Shown: positions 35,648 through 52,025, counted from the first letter of the stretch. The stretch is 61,081 nucleotides of DNA from an uncultured Pseudomonadota bacterium (GCA_949298065.1 CASFUZ010000006.1:1-61081), one strand, 5' to 3'. The notes: generated from the letters alone by a model not told the origin. A program made the numbers and translations.

Positions 35648-36289
35648 TTACTGAGCATTAATCAGCGTAATCTCTACACGGCGATTCTGCTCACGCCCTG
35701 CTGCCGTTGCATTAGAAGCAATCGGATTATTCTCACCATAGCCGTAAACCATCAATCGGGCGGCACTAACCCCACGCAACTTCAAATAATTTGCCACAGC
35801 CTGAGCCCGCTGCATAGACAATTTGTCATTATAAGCAGCACTACCTGTATTATCCGTATAACCTATGACCTGAACTTTTGTCTTATCAAATTCATTAATC
35901 ACTTTGGCAACAGATGTCAGAATATTATTAAAGACGGGTTTGAAAACGGCGGAATCCGTATCAAAAGTAATATTGCTCGGCATAATTAAGCGCACATTTT
36001 CGCCAACCTTTTGAACTTGCACACCTGTACCAACCAATTCTTCACGCAGACGACTGGCCTGAATATCCATATAACCCCCGACACCGGCACCACCGGCGGC
36101 ACCGATTCCGGCACCAACCAAAGCACCTTTTTCACCACCGACTAATGCACCGATTCCGGCACCGGCAAGTGCACCGATTCCCGTTCCCCATGCTGTTTTA
36201 GAAACTTTGCTTTCACCTGTATAAGGATCTGTTGCACAAGCCGACAAAAAACAAATAGCCACCAAAGACAAAATCAGTTTTCTCATCAA
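35648..36289 (-). CDS. OmpA-family lipoprotein with glycine-zipper domain
   Basis: The 213-residue protein has a lipoprotein signal with lipobox LSAC near residue 18, a Gly-zipper region (about 35-80, IGALAGAGIGALVGGEKGAL) that may span or insert in membrane, and a C-terminal OmpA peptidoglycan-binding domain (about 105-212) with GYTDNTGSAAYNDKLSMQRA and ENNPIASNATAAGREQNRRV. It resembles YiaD-type proteins that tie the outer membrane to the wall. AAAGGAGA precedes the start. It is a single gene, convergent with ftsZ. Confidence 0.9.
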   Translation of the reverse strand: MMRKLILSLVAICFLSACATDPYTGESKVSKTAWGTGIGALAGAGIGALVGGEKGALVGAGIGAAGGAGVGGYMDIQASRLREELVGTGVQVQKVGENVRLIMPSNITFDTDSAVFKPVFNNILTSVAKVINEFDKTKVQVIGYTDNTGSAAYNDKLSMQRAQAVANYLKLRGVSAARLMVYGYGENNPIASNATAAGREQNRRVEITLINAQ

Positions 36290-36366
36290 TTTTCTCCTTT
36301 GTTAAAAATCCTGAACACAGTTTACGCTATTCTCAAAATGGTACAAAGAAAAAAAACAACCACACA

Positions 36367-36404
36367 CAAAAAAAGCGTTCCTACTCTTCCGAATAAGAAC
36401 GCTT
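36367..36404 (-). terminator. Terminator of the small membrane/coiled-coil gene cluster
   Basis: On the minus strand AAGCGTTC and GAACGCTT pair around a 16-base loop and are followed by seven T. It lies 16 bases after the 34-codon frame, supporting that frame as the last gene of the unit. Confidence 0.8.
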
Positions 36405-36419
36405 AAACCAGTTATGCTT

Positions 36420-36524
36420 TCACTTTTTCTCTTTATCATTTTTAAAAATCGGGCTGTTTTCAACGAGATACCCACCCAAAAAGATGAAAGCAACAATAAA
36501 AATAATAAATCCTGCCAATACCAT
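36420..36524 (-). CDS. Possible 34-residue single-pass membrane protein
   Basis: This short frame, ATG at 36524 to TGA at 36420, encodes one strong membrane helix (VLAGFIIFIVAFIFLGGYL) followed by a Lys/Asp tail (NDKEKK). It follows the 193-residue gene by 23 bases and is followed by a terminator. No Shine-Dalgarno site is visible, as with its three upstream neighbours. Its coding status is inferred from the helix-plus-charged-tail design and position. Confidence 0.45.
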   Translation of the reverse strand: MVLAGFIIFIVAFIFLGGYLVENSPIFKNDKEKK

Positions 36525-36547
36525 AAAAAATATTTTTTAATTAAACT

Positions 36548-37129
36548 TTAGGCCGCCACCTTAATTCGGCTTAAAAATTCCCATACCTCGCTCCAAAACA
36601 AAGCGCTGATACGATAGTTTTCAATTTCCGCAGGACAAAGGTCCGTCCGATACATATTTTCACGCAATAGCTCAAATGAATTATCAGCCTTTTTGCTGAT
36701 ATTAGCGAGCAAAATCAACCTATTCTCTTCCGACAAAGAAAGATAATAGTCTCTTGCCGCAAATTCATTGATTTCCAGATTATTTCGCCTTATATGCTTT
36801 CCACCATAAACAAAAGCTTCCAGCAATTTTCTGGTTCGGATTTTTTCAATCTCTTTACCAAAAACTTTCCAGAACTGCTGAGCTCTGTTCCGCCTAAAAT
36901 AGCGAAACAAAAACATCAAACTGTTTTCCGAAAAAGTTTCGGCATAATACTTTTGAAAGATTTTTGCCAGTTTGCCTAGTTTGACCAAAACATTAAGAGC
37001 TGTTGTTTCTGCAAACCGTACAGCCTCCTCAATATCAAAATCAACTTTTCGGTAAGCAAACTGTGCTACGTTTCCACTGAGAACCACCTCACTTTTCAGC
37101 AGCCTCTCCAAATACTTCTTGGTTTTCAT
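36548..37129 (-). CDS. Uncharacterised helical protein of a small-protein cluster
   Basis: I do not recognise this 193-residue protein. It is basic and helical, rich in Phe, Arg, Glu and Leu, with no membrane helix (KIRTRKLLEAFVYGGKHIRR in the middle; YRTDLCPAEIENYRISALFW near the end). It overlaps the upstream 120-residue gene by 41 bases, so the two are coupled. The ATG at 37129 lacks a ribosome site; an in-frame TTG lies at 37153. Confidence 0.6.
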   Translation of the reverse strand: MKTKKYLERLLKSEVVLSGNVAQFAYRKVDFDIEEAVRFAETTALNVLVKLGKLAKIFQKYYAETFSENSLMFLFRYFRRNRAQQFWKVFGKEIEKIRTRKLLEAFVYGGKHIRRNNLEINEFAARDYYLSLSEENRLILLANISKKADNSFELLRENMYRTDLCPAEIENYRISALFWSEVWEFLSRIKVAA

Positions 37130-37451
37130 AAGCACTGTTTTTAATTTTTTCAAGATATTTTTCTTTAATCATATTCAGCCTTCTGGTTTCCCAAAACCTA
37201 TTTTCAGCTTCTGCACGTCTATGTTTCGCCTCCAAGGCCTCAAGAAACTCATCTGTTTTTTCCTCAATCAAAAAACCGACACATTTTTCCCATTCTTCCA
37301 GCTCGGAAATCATACGACGCATATCCGCAAGTTGCGTTTCAATCGTATATCCTTGGTGCTTAATTTTCCGATTTGCAACAATAAGCTTATCCGCCAAAAA
37401 AATAATCCCTGCAATCAAGATAACGCCAATCCAAACAATAACTTCTAACAT
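37089..37451 (-). CDS. Membrane-anchored coiled-coil protein (unknown)
   Basis: The 120-residue protein has an N-terminal helix (LEVIVWIGVILIAGIIFLAD) and a long charged coiled coil (about 28-115; ETQLADMRRMISELEEWEK, AKHRRAEAENRFWETRRLN). The layout matches its upstream neighbour. No family is recognised. The sequence before the ATG (ATTTTTTTTAGTT) has no Shine-Dalgarno site. Confidence 0.62.
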   Translation of the reverse strand: MLEVIVWIGVILIAGIIFLADKLIVANRKIKHQGYTIETQLADMRRMISELEEWEKCVGFLIEEKTDEFLEALEAKHRRAEAENRFWETRRLNMIKEKYLEKIKNSAYENQEVFGEAAEK

Positions 37452-37463
37452 AACTAAAAAAAA

Positions 37464-37841
37464 TTAATTGTCTGACATTGCGTTTCCATCTCTCTCTTTC
37501 AACTCAAAAGCCACATATCTGCGGCACAAACGATAAACATCCATTTCTCTGAGTTGTTCATGGTCTTGAATTTCCATATTGGAAATTTGGCGAATATTTT
37601 GCTCCATTTTCTTCTGAATGAATGTAAGCTCTTTTTCTGAAAATTCTTTCAGAAATTCCTTAATCACTCTTTCCTGAAAATCCAAACCATTCTGAGCTTC
37701 TTCAGCATCAAATTCGGCCCAAGACTTTTGATTGTCAAAATCTCTTAGCAAAATTTCAATACTTTTAATTTTGCAATACTGAAAAACAACGACTGCCGCC
37801 AGTATAAATACAACGGCAACCAAAACATCAAAATCTTCCAT
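37464..37841 (-). CDS. Membrane-anchored coiled-coil protein (unknown), first of cluster
   Basis: The 125-residue protein has an N-terminal membrane helix (VLVAVVFILAAVVVFQYC) and a cytoplasmic Glu/Gln-rich coiled coil (FQERVIKEFLKEFSEKELTF, QKKMEQNIRQISNMEIQDHE). It is the first of four co-directional frames between rpoC and the OmpA gene. No Shine-Dalgarno site: the ATG follows AATAATAAAAA. The cluster could be a small membrane complex. No function can be given. Confidence 0.62.
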   Translation of the reverse strand: MEDFDVLVAVVFILAAVVVFQYCKIKSIEILLRDFDNQKSWAEFDAEEAQNGLDFQERVIKEFLKEFSEKELTFIQKKMEQNIRQISNMEIQDHEQLREMDVYRLCRRYVAFELKERDGNAMSDN

Positions 37842-37944
37842 TTTTTATTATTTTAAGGGTTAAACTAATATCCAATATAATAAATCAATCAGCAGCCAAT
37901 ATTGGACAAAAAACACAAAAAGTCAACCAAAATCAGACAAGCCA

Positions 37945-37976
37945 CAAAAAAATCCCCTCTTGGGAGAGGGGATTTT
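37945..37976 (-). terminator. Terminator after rpoC
   Basis: AATCCCCTC and GAGGGGATT (about 37951-37974) pair around a short loop; on the minus strand seven T follow. It ends the rpl-rpoBC transcription unit. Confidence 0.85.
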
Positions 37977-38001
37977 CTATAATCTAAGTTGTTTTCAGAA
38001 C

Positions 38002-42204
<4,203 letters not shown>

Positions 42205-42209
42205 TTACC

Positions 42210-46385
<4,176 letters not shown>

Positions 46386-46774
46386 TGTGCTTTCATCCCT
46401 AGGTGTAATTCCGTAACAATCCTCGCAATAAACACTGCATCCCGATTACGGAAGGTTATAACTCATAATTTTTTTCAAAGCATAAAATCCGCCTGCACCA
46501 ACAAGGCCTTGCGCCCCCGCAACCGAATTTGCAAAATAATTACAGACATCGTCTAAGTTTTTGAAATTACTTATTCAAAAAGATTCTTTTAAACGAGTCA
46601 AAGGCTCCTCAAACGGAACCTCTTTTTCAATAATAACATTTCTGCTTTAATCATTGCGCAATAAAAAAAATCAAAGTCAGAAATTTCGGTAATAATTTTT
46701 GGTAAAGACCAATCTATTACAAAGAAAGCCGGATGGCAGTCTTTTGACCGCCACCCGTCAACCCAAACTCAAAA
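46386..46774 (-). promoter_or_regulatory. rplL-rpoB intergenic leader with two hairpins
   Basis: No gene is seen in these 389 bases. On the minus strand GGTGGC...GTC and GAC...GCCATCC (about 46731-46756) form a hairpin 19 bases after rplL that looks like a partial terminator without a strong T-run. A second stem, TTCCGTAA/TTACGGAA (46409-46416 with 46446-46453), lies just before the rpoB start. Such elements lower polymerase expression against ribosomal proteins in other bacteria; here this is inference. Confidence 0.5.
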
Positions 46775-47143
46775 TTACTTAAGAGTAACTTTAGCGCCGG
46801 CAGCTTCCAATTTCTTTTTGATTTCTTCAGCTTCTTCCTTCGGAGCACCTTCTTTAACAGTCTTCGGAGCACCGTCAACCAAATCCTTAGCTTCTTTCAA
46901 GCCGAGGTTGGTAATAGCGCGGATTTCTTTAATAACGTTAATCTTGTTGTCGCCAGAAGCTTCCAGAATAACATCAAATTCTGTCTTTTCTTCTTCAGCA
47001 GCACCAGCAGCACCACCAGCAGCAACAGCAACAGCAGCAGCGGCAGAAACGCCCCACTTCTCTTCCAACATCTTAGACAAGTCAGCTGCTTCCATAACAG
47101 TCAAAGCTGACAATTCATCAACTAATTTGGCTAAATCGGCCAT
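46775..47143 (-). CDS. rplL: 50S ribosomal protein L7/L12
   Basis: Stalk protein that recruits translation factors. The 122 residues have the N-terminal dimerisation helix ([20 protein letters not shown]), an Ala/Gly hinge ([15 protein letters not shown]) and the C-terminal domain [20 protein letters not shown] ending [13 protein letters not shown] precedes the ATG. It lies after rplJ, as normal, with a 169-base gap that contains a palindromic repeat. Confidence 0.97.
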   Translation of the reverse strand: MADLAKLVDELSALTVMEAADLSKMLEEKWGVSAAAAVAVAAGGAAGAAEEEKTEFDVILEASGDNKINVIKEIRAITNLGLKEAKDLVDGAPKTVKEGAPKEEAEEIKKKLEAAGAKVTLK

Positions 47144-47240
47144 TTTTTTTCTCCAATAAAATTTTATTAAACAATTAAATTACTTAAAAACTTTCGTCTT
47201 ATGCTTTTAATATTATCACTTTTAGGCCAAGCAATGCGAA

Positions 47241-47285
47241 GTGGATTTTGAGCATTGTGCAACAGTACACAAGCGAAAAATCCGC
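47241..47285. repeat. Diverged copy of the GTGTAC palindromic repeat, between rplJ and rplL
   Basis: GGATTTT, TTGTG, an eight-base loop, CACAA and AAAAATCC form an imperfect dyad (47243-47283). On the minus strand its centre reads GTGTACTGTTGCAC, like the GTGTAC-N6-GTAC cores at 2.5 and 19.1 kb. In RNA it would place a hairpin between rplJ and rplL. Confidence 0.45.
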
Positions 47286-47312
47286 CAGCAAAACTGGCAT
47301 AAAATAACAATA

Positions 47313-47795
47313 CTAAGCGGCTTCTTTTTCGCTGTAAGCCTTTGTAACGCGTGCCAATTGAGCACCCGGAGCTTGCAACAGACCAATAATCTTGGCTCTG
47401 AGCTCGTCCATAGACGGGATCGTAGCCAACTTGTTGATTTCGGCAACGGAGAGAACACCTGTTCCCATCGCACCGCCGACAACAATCAATTTTTCATTGT
47501 CTTTTGCAAACTGAACACAAGCTTTGCAAGCTGAAACCGGGTCATTGGCAAACGCAATGGCTGTCGGACCTTTGAACAAATCGGCCAAGCCTTCAAACTT
47601 TGTTCCTTTAAGAGCAAGACGAGTAATCCGGTTTTTCGTAACTCTGAACCCGGCGCCTGCTTTTCTGATTTTGTCGCGCAGTTCCGAAACTTCCTTAACG
47701 GTCAAACCTTTGTAGTGAGAAACTACAATGATTTCGGAGCTGTTGAACAATTCATTCAGTTCACCGAGTAACTGTGTTTTTTCTTCGCGGTTCAC
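47313..47795 (-). CDS. rplJ: 50S ribosomal protein L10
   Basis: Base of the ribosomal stalk; binds 23S rRNA and L7/L12 dimers and represses its own operon. The 160 residues open NREEKTQLLGELNELFNSSE, contain IIVVSHYKGLTVKEVSELRD, AGAGFRVTKNRITRLAL and a C-terminal L12-binding helix (QLARVTKAYSEKEAA). It starts with GTG at 47795 with GGAG upstream. A conserved leader RNA lies just before it. Confidence 0.96.
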   Translation of the reverse strand: MNREEKTQLLGELNELFNSSEIIVVSHYKGLTVKEVSELRDKIRKAGAGFRVTKNRITRLALKGTKFEGLADLFKGPTAIAFANDPVSACKACVQFAKDNEKLIVVGGAMGTGVLSVAEINKLATIPSMDELRAKIIGLLQAPGAQLARVTKAYSEKEAA

Positions 47796-47887
47796 TTATT
47801 GTCTCCAAACAAAACATTATCTTAAATCAGATAACGTCATTTTACACATCCGCAGCTTTTGTTTTCACATCAGCCGCGGGACCTAAT

Positions 47888-47989
47888 CTGTCCAGGAGAA
47901 AAAAGATAAATATTTTTCAACTCCCGTCTGCGCAGGATATTTAAAGTCTTAAACAAAAACTTGTTTCAACCACCTGCGGTCTTGGACAG
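47888..47989 (-). ncRNA. L10 leader RNA (autoregulatory L10 binding site)
   Basis: On the minus strand the leader opens CTGTCCAAGACCGCAGGTGG and closes CTCCTGGACAG; CTGTCC (47989-47984) pairs with GGACAG (47893-47888). GCGCAGACGGGAG lies inside. This is the layout and sequence I know from alphaproteobacterial rplJ leaders, where L10(L12) binds to repress translation. It lies 93 bases before the rplJ start. Confidence 0.75.
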
Positions 47990-47991
47990 TT

Positions 47992-48056
47992 TTTCAGAAG
48001 CCTTTGAAACTCAAAAAACTTCTGAAAGAGCGGGAAGCAAGCTTGGCCTGCCTCCC
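47992..48056 (-). terminator. Two hairpins between rplA and the L10 leader
   Basis: Right after the rplA stop the minus strand folds GGGAGGCA/TGCTTCCC (48032-48056), then TTCAGAAG/CTTCTGAA (about 47993-48028) around TTTTTTGAG. Neither is followed by a long T-run, so they look like a partial terminator or RNA-processing site between rplKA and rplJL. Confidence 0.45.
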
Positions 48057-48066
48057 AAAACGTCAA

Positions 48067-48750
48067 TTACAAAGCAGAAGAATCTACTTTAACACCAACA
48101 CCCATTGTGCTACTCAAAGAAATCTTCTTCAGATAGTTTCCTTTAAGAGATTGGGGTTTAGCTTTCAAGATAGCATCAATGAAAGTTTTGGCATTTTCAT
48201 AAATCTGCTCTTCAGAGAAAGATGCTTTACCAATACCGGCATGAACAATACCGTTCTTTTCAACACGATACTGAACTTCACCGGCCTTAGCCTTTTTAAC
48301 GGCACCGGCAACATCTGTGGTAACAGTTCCGAGCTTTGGGTTCGGCATCAAGCCTTTCGGACCCAAAACGCGAGCAACGCGACCAGCCAAGCCCATCATA
48401 TCAGGCGTAGCAATACATCTGTCAAAATCAATTTTGCCGGACAAAATTGAATCAACCAGATTCTCAGCGCCGACAATATCAGCACCGGCAGACTTAGCTT
48501 CATCGGCTTTCTCGCCCTGAGCTAATACGGCAACGCGAACAGTCTTACCTGTACCGTGCGGCAAAGCGCAAACGCCGCGGATCATCTGGTCAGCGTGCTT
48601 CGGATCAACACCCAAATTGATGGCAACATCAATTGTCTCATCAAATTTTGCGGTAGCGTTGGATTTAACGATTTTAACAGCTTCTTTCAGAGCATAAGCC
48701 TGAGTTTTATCAACTGTCTTATAAGCATTTACAAGTCTTTTTCCAGCCAT
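48067..48750 (-). CDS. rplA: 50S ribosomal protein L1
   Basis: Binds the L1 stalk of 23S rRNA and moves deacylated tRNA to the exit; represses its own mRNA. The 227 residues hold [59 protein letters not shown] and EYRV-like [19 protein letters not shown]. It follows rplK by 4 bases. Confidence 0.97.
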   Translation of the reverse strand: MAGKRLVNAYKTVDKTQAYALKEAVKIVKSNATAKFDETIDVAINLGVDPKHADQMIRGVCALPHGTGKTVRVAVLAQGEKADEAKSAGADIVGAENLVDSILSGKIDFDRCIATPDMMGLAGRVARVLGPKGLMPNPKLGTVTTDVAGAVKKAKAGEVQYRVEKNGIVHAGIGKASFSEEQIYENAKTFIDAILKAKPQSLKGNYLKKISLSSTMGVGVKVDSSAL

Positions 48751-48754
48751 CGTC

Positions 48755-49192
48755 TTACTCCACTACCTTAATACCCATGGAAACAGCCTGTCCCTTAACC
48801 ATATTCATGGCAGACTCAACTGTTGAGCAGTTCAAGTCAGGCATCTTGGTCTCGGCAATTTCTTTAACCTGAGCCATAGTAATCTGACCGGCAACGGTCT
48901 TACCGGGTTCTTTAGAAGCAGATTTAACACCTGCAGCTTTCTTAATCAAATAAGAAACCGGCGGCAACTTTGTCTCAAAAGTAAAAGTTTTATCTTCAAA
49001 AGCCGTAATAACAACCGGAACAGGAACACCGGGTTCCATCTTCTGAGTAGCAGCATTAAATGCTTTGCAGAATTCCATAATATTCAAGCCTTTTTGGCCC
49101 AAAGCCGGACCAACCGGAGGAGAGGGGTTAGCCTTACCTGCGGGGATTTGAAGCTTGATTAATCCTAAAATTTTCTTTTTAGTCTTAGCCAT
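48755..49192 (-). CDS. rplK: 50S ribosomal protein L11
   Basis: Part of the GTPase-associated centre. The 145 residues show KIQ-type [33 protein letters not shown] and the rRNA-binding [19 protein letters not shown] with the C-terminal [19 protein letters not shown]. Of two ATG codons, the one at 49192 is spaced correctly from AGAGG; that at 49198 is one base from it. It is first of the rplKA unit, with its own promoter. Confidence 0.96.
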   Translation of the reverse strand: MAKTKKKILGLIKLQIPAGKANPSPPVGPALGQKGLNIMEFCKAFNAATQKMEPGVPVPVVITAFEDKTFTFETKLPPVSYLIKKAAGVKSASKEPGKTVAGQITMAQVKEIAETKMPDLNCSTVESAMNMVKGQAVSMGIKVVE

Positions 49193-49210
49193 TTTCATAC
49201 CTCTGTTAGG

Positions 49211-49247
49211 TTCGTGGTTTTCCAGACCATGGCTGGTCTCCCACGAA
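49211..49247 (-). promoter_or_regulatory. Nested hairpin before rplK, candidate L1 operator
   Basis: On the minus strand TTCGTGG and CCACGAA close an outer stem and AGACCA/TGGTCT an inner one (49211-49247), 18 bases before the rplK start. In other bacteria L1 binds such a leader hairpin to repress rplKA. The binding consensus was not checked. Confidence 0.5.
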
Positions 49248-49269
49248 ATTACAAATTAACACGATTCGC

Positions 49270-49336
49270 ACTCTCAAAAGGCAAACTCCGCCCTTTAAGA
49301 GTCGCCTCTATATACCACAACAGATTCAATTTGCAA
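49270..49336 (-). promoter_or_regulatory. Promoter and 5' hairpin of the rplK transcription unit
   Basis: On the minus strand TTGCAA (49336-49331), a 16-base spacer and TATATA (49314-49309) form a good sigma-70 promoter. About seven bases downstream ACTCT-AAAGGGC and GCCTTTT-AGAGT fold into a long 5'-end hairpin (49302-49270) that could protect the transcript. Confidence 0.6.
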
Positions 49337-49383
49337 GCATTTTCTTCAAAAAAAATTTGATTCAAGCCTTTGATTTGACTCGC

Positions 49384-49417
49384 AAAAAAAGCCGATATAC
49401 CTCAAAGGCATATCGGC
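49384..49417 (-). terminator. Terminator after nusG
   Basis: GCCGATAT and ATATCGGC (49391-49398 with 49410-49417) form a perfect stem, followed on the minus strand by seven T. It separates secE-nusG from rplK. Confidence 0.88.
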
Positions 49418-49437
49418 AACATAGAAAAACTGACAAA

Positions 49438-49968
49438 CTAAACCTTTTCAACTTGTCCGAATTCCAATTCAACCGGCGTAGAACGACCAAAGATTGAAAC
49501 CGAAACCTTCAAACGAGACTTTTCAACATCAACCTCTTCAACCAAGCCGACAAAAGAAGCAAACGGACCGTCAATAACTCTGATTTGCTCGCCGACTTCA
49601 TAGTCAACCACGGTTTGCGGTCTTTCAACACCTTCCTGCATCTGCGTAATAATACGCTTTGCCTCAGCTTCCGAAATCGGTTGCGGCTTGTTGCGGCTGC
49701 CCAAGAAACCGGTAACGCGCGGCGTATTCATAACCGCATGCCAAGTATCATCGGTCATTTCCATCTTAATCAACACATAACCGGGGAAGAACTTGCGTTC
49801 GGAATTAACTTTTGAGCCTTTTCTGACCTCAACCACATCTTCGGTCGGTACCAAGACATCAAAAATTTTGTCTTCCATTTTTTTCAACACAGCCTGTTCT
49901 TTAATCGATTCGGCAACCTTTTTCTCCGAACCGGAATAAACATGAAGGACATACCAACGTGCAGCCAT
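49438..49968 (-). CDS. nusG: Transcription termination/antitermination factor NusG
   Basis: Binds RNA polymerase and couples it to ribosomes or Rho. The 176 residues have the NGN domain ([60 protein letters not shown]) and the C-terminal KOW domain ([20 protein letters not shown]). The ATG at 49968 has GGAG upstream; upstream TTG codons in frame overlap secE. It lies four bases after secE. Confidence 0.96.
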   Translation of the reverse strand: MAARWYVLHVYSGSEKKVAESIKEQAVLKKMEDKIFDVLVPTEDVVEVRKGSKVNSERKFFPGYVLIKMEMTDDTWHAVMNTPRVTGFLGSRNKPQPISEAEAKRIITQMQEGVERPQTVVDYEVGEQIRVIDGPFASFVGLVEEVDVEKSRLKVSVSIFGRSTPVELEFGQVEKV

Positions 49969-49972
49969 AAAA

Positions 49973-50170
49973 CTATACTCCAAGACCAAATATTAACTTA
50001 ACAGCCCAGCCGAAAATCTGATCAACGAAGAAGAAGAAAGTCGCAGCCAAAGCCACCAAAATAATGACCATAACAGAGGTCTGCATAACTTCCTTGCGTG
50101 TCGGCCAGGTAACCTTTTTAACTTCTTGTTTTACCTGTCTGAAAAACTGAATCGGGCTAATTTTTGCCAT
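49973..50170 (-). CDS. secE: Preprotein translocase subunit SecE
   Basis: Essential single-helix clamp of the SecYEG channel. The 65 residues show [20 protein letters not shown], the family signature, then one membrane helix ([20 protein letters not shown]). An ATG nine bases upstream (50179) is possible. The usual tRNA-Trp gene upstream of secE is not present here. Confidence 0.94.
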   Translation of the reverse strand: MAKISPIQFFRQVKQEVKKVTWPTRKEVMQTSVMVIILVALAATFFFFVDQIFGWAVKLIFGLGV

Positions 50171-50375
50171 AGATCCCATCCATCCAAAAAATTACAACAA
50201 AGCCAGCCGTTTCACATCATTTTTGGTTGCATCTGCACATACGAACATACAACCAAACAACAAAGAAAGGCTGTCTGATTTATCGGCAACATAAACTATA
50301 ACACAAAAGATTGCAACAATTTTTTCAAAAAACGCCTAATTTGTCTTAATAAAACAATTCAAAAACATTTTTTGC

Positions 50376-50406
50376 TTGACCTAGAGCATACTCTAAGTCT
50401 TAAACT
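50376..50406 (+). promoter_or_regulatory. MerR-type promoter/operator with 19-bp spacer
   Basis: TTGACC (50376-50381) and TAAACT (50401-50406) are 19 bases apart, the over-long spacing that MerR regulators correct by DNA distortion. The spacer holds a dyad, CCTAGAG-CATA-CTCTAAG (50380-50397), close to the CTTAGAGT/ACTCTAAG operator of the NmlR/AdhR group. It lies 30 bases before the regulator, so the regulator controls itself. Confidence 0.8.
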
Positions 50407-50436
50407 AAAAAAAATTTAATAAATAGGAGTAGATTA

Positions 50437-50829
50437 ATGGGATATACGATTGGTCAAGTTGCCGAAAAAACAGGCTTAAGCGTTCATACTCTGAGATACT
50501 ATGAAAAAGAAGGTCTTTTACCTTTTATCAAAAAAAACAGTGCCGGCTTGCGCGTTTTTTCAGATTCCGACCTCGGTTGGCTGGAGCTTATTGAATGTCT
50601 TAAAGCCACCGGCTTACACTTAAAAGGCATCAAACAATATATAGATTGGTATATTGAAGGCGATTCAACACTTCAGCAACGTTTGGATATGTTCAAACAA
50701 CAAAAAATCCGCGTAGAACAACAAATGGCGGAGTTGCAAAAGCATATGAACAAAATCAACTACAAAATTGAGCTCTACACCAAAGCCGTCAAAGAAGGCA
50801 CACTTCACCCTGAAAAAGAAACCGCTTGA
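50437..50829 (+). CDS. MerR-family regulator, NmlR/AdhR-like
   Basis: The 130-residue protein has a MerR winged helix-turn-helix (YTIGQVAEKTGLSVHTLRYY, then EKEGLLPFIKKNSAGLRVF), the segment LIECLKATGLHLKGIKQYID and a C-terminal coiled coil (QQRLDMFKQQKIRVEQQMAE). It has no Cys at all, so it senses neither metal nor electrophile through thiols by itself. GGAG precedes the ATG. NmlR/AdhR relatives control aldehyde or nitrosative stress enzymes, but no such gene is adjacent; it is an orphan with its own operator. Confidence 0.88.
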   Translation: MGYTIGQVAEKTGLSVHTLRYYEKEGLLPFIKKNSAGLRVFSDSDLGWLELIECLKATGLHLKGIKQYIDWYIEGDSTLQQRLDMFKQQKIRVEQQMAELQKHMNKINYKIELYTKAVKEGTLHPEKETA

Positions 50830-50920
50830 CTCTAAAAAACTTAGAACAACGGCCATCTTTTTTCCTCGGATAACCTAACCGTAAGGCTACAGAGTTAATT
50901 AACCCGAAAAAACAATTTTT

Positions 50921-50952
50921 CAACGCAGAGTAAAAAACTCTGCGTTTTTTTT
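50921..50952 (+). terminator. Terminator after the MerR gene
   Basis: CGCAGAG and CTCTGCG pair around TAAAAAA, followed by eight T. The convergent GT8 gene ends 21 bases further on. Confidence 0.85.
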
Positions 50953-50972
50953 GTGCACCCTCATCCTTATCT

Positions 50973-52025
50973 TCAAAATTTTTCTTTAATTAGCGTAAAC
51001 CTCTTTGAAGACATCGGAAACTTAAACGACAAAACCTTTTTCTCCTTTGATTTTGGCTTAGAAAATAAAGGAGCTAAAAAATCATTAAGCAATGTTGAAT
51101 GCTCTTTTTTTAATTCCTTATGAACAAGCTCTGAAACCTCCAGCAAATAAGAGAACCAAATACTATTCTTAGGAAGTATCCCATTCCAAGGTTTAACATT
51201 TGAGGCATAATGTATTTGAATAGGATTTTCCAAAGTATCTTTTACCTCATCTTCACTATAATTTAAATCTAACTTATAGGTATCTTCTGTTTTAAAAATA
51301 TCGTACAAATATGTACAGACCATTGCTTTAGCTCTAATAAGTTTTATTTTGGGATAACAAACCAAATTAATCACATCTTGTTCTGGCTGTCTCAGACGAT
51401 AAAGATTATCCTTCGCGTAAGCTATAAATTTTTCAGTCAAATGGTCTTCTCTCATTTTTCTGAGATTGAATATCATATATCCTGCACCAATAAGCAATTT
51501 ATTAATTTCATCTTCAGAAAATTGTGCTTTATATGCACCACCACAACCAGACAACCAATTTCCCTCAATTTTAGGGCTTGGACTAAGAGTTTTCACTCCC
51601 GCCAGATAATAATCATCGTTCACGTCAAATTCACAAAAATCTTTTGAAATATCTCCCTCATAACAAACATCTACATCTGTAACAATAATTTTATCATATT
51701 CTTTAAACATTTCTGCCGGCAAAAACTTATAATACATTTCCTTTGAGTAATGACCCTTTATTTTTGTATTATCAAACAACGTCGAAAATTTACCCTTCAT
51801 ATCAATAAATTCAATCGCGGCATTAGGAAATGAATTTACAATTACCTCTAGTTTTTTCTGATTCTCATCTGTAATATCCGAATGCAATACAAAAAGTTTA
51901 TAATAATAATTTTTATTAGCATTTTTTAACATCGAATAAAATGCCACCGCTGCCGGAAGCGAATATTTATTATCAAAACAATGCATAACAGGGATAACAA
52001 GCCTATCAATCTCTTTTTCTTTCAT
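50973..52025 (-). CDS. Family 8 glycosyltransferase
   Basis: The 350-residue GT8 enzyme transfers a sugar from a nucleotide sugar, probably to lipopolysaccharide or another surface glycan. It opens LVIPVMHCFDNKYSLPAAVA, has the metal-binding DxD in KIIVTDVDVCYEGDIS, then LAGVKTLSPSPKIEGNWLSG, NAGYM-like GAGYMIFNLRKMRE, PEQDVINLVCYPKIKLI and the late HYASNVKPWNG with the second metal-site His. The C-terminal 60 residues are Lys-rich, suiting membrane contact. GGAAG precedes the ATG but can be hidden by the leader RNA. There is no other LPS gene nearby; the gene is a lone accessory. Confidence 0.9.
   Translation of the reverse strand: MKEKEIDRLVIPVMHCFDNKYSLPAAVAFYSMLKNANKNYYYKLFVLHSDITDENQKKLEVIVNSFPNAAIEFIDMKGKFSTLFDNTKIKGHYSKEMYYKFLPAEMFKEYDKIIVTDVDVCYEGDISKDFCEFDVNDDYYLAGVKTLSPSPKIEGNWLSGCGGAYKAQFSEDEINKLLIGAGYMIFNLRKMREDHLTEKFIAYAKDNLYRLRQPEQDVINLVCYPKIKLIRAKAMVCTYLYDIFKTEDTYKLDLNYSEDEVKDTLENPIQIHYASNVKPWNGILPKNSIWFSYLLEVSELVHKELKKEHSTLLNDFLAPLFSKPKSKEKKVLSFKFPMSSKRFTLIKEKF

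Noticed and set aside
36302..36496. 64-codon frame on the minus strand between the OmpA gene and the small-protein cluster
   Set aside because: It runs through the terminator at 36367-36404 and overlaps the better 34-codon membrane frame in another phase.
50180..50436. tRNA-Trp upstream of secE
   Set aside because: No tRNA sequence or cloverleaf can be drawn in this 257-base gap on either strand.
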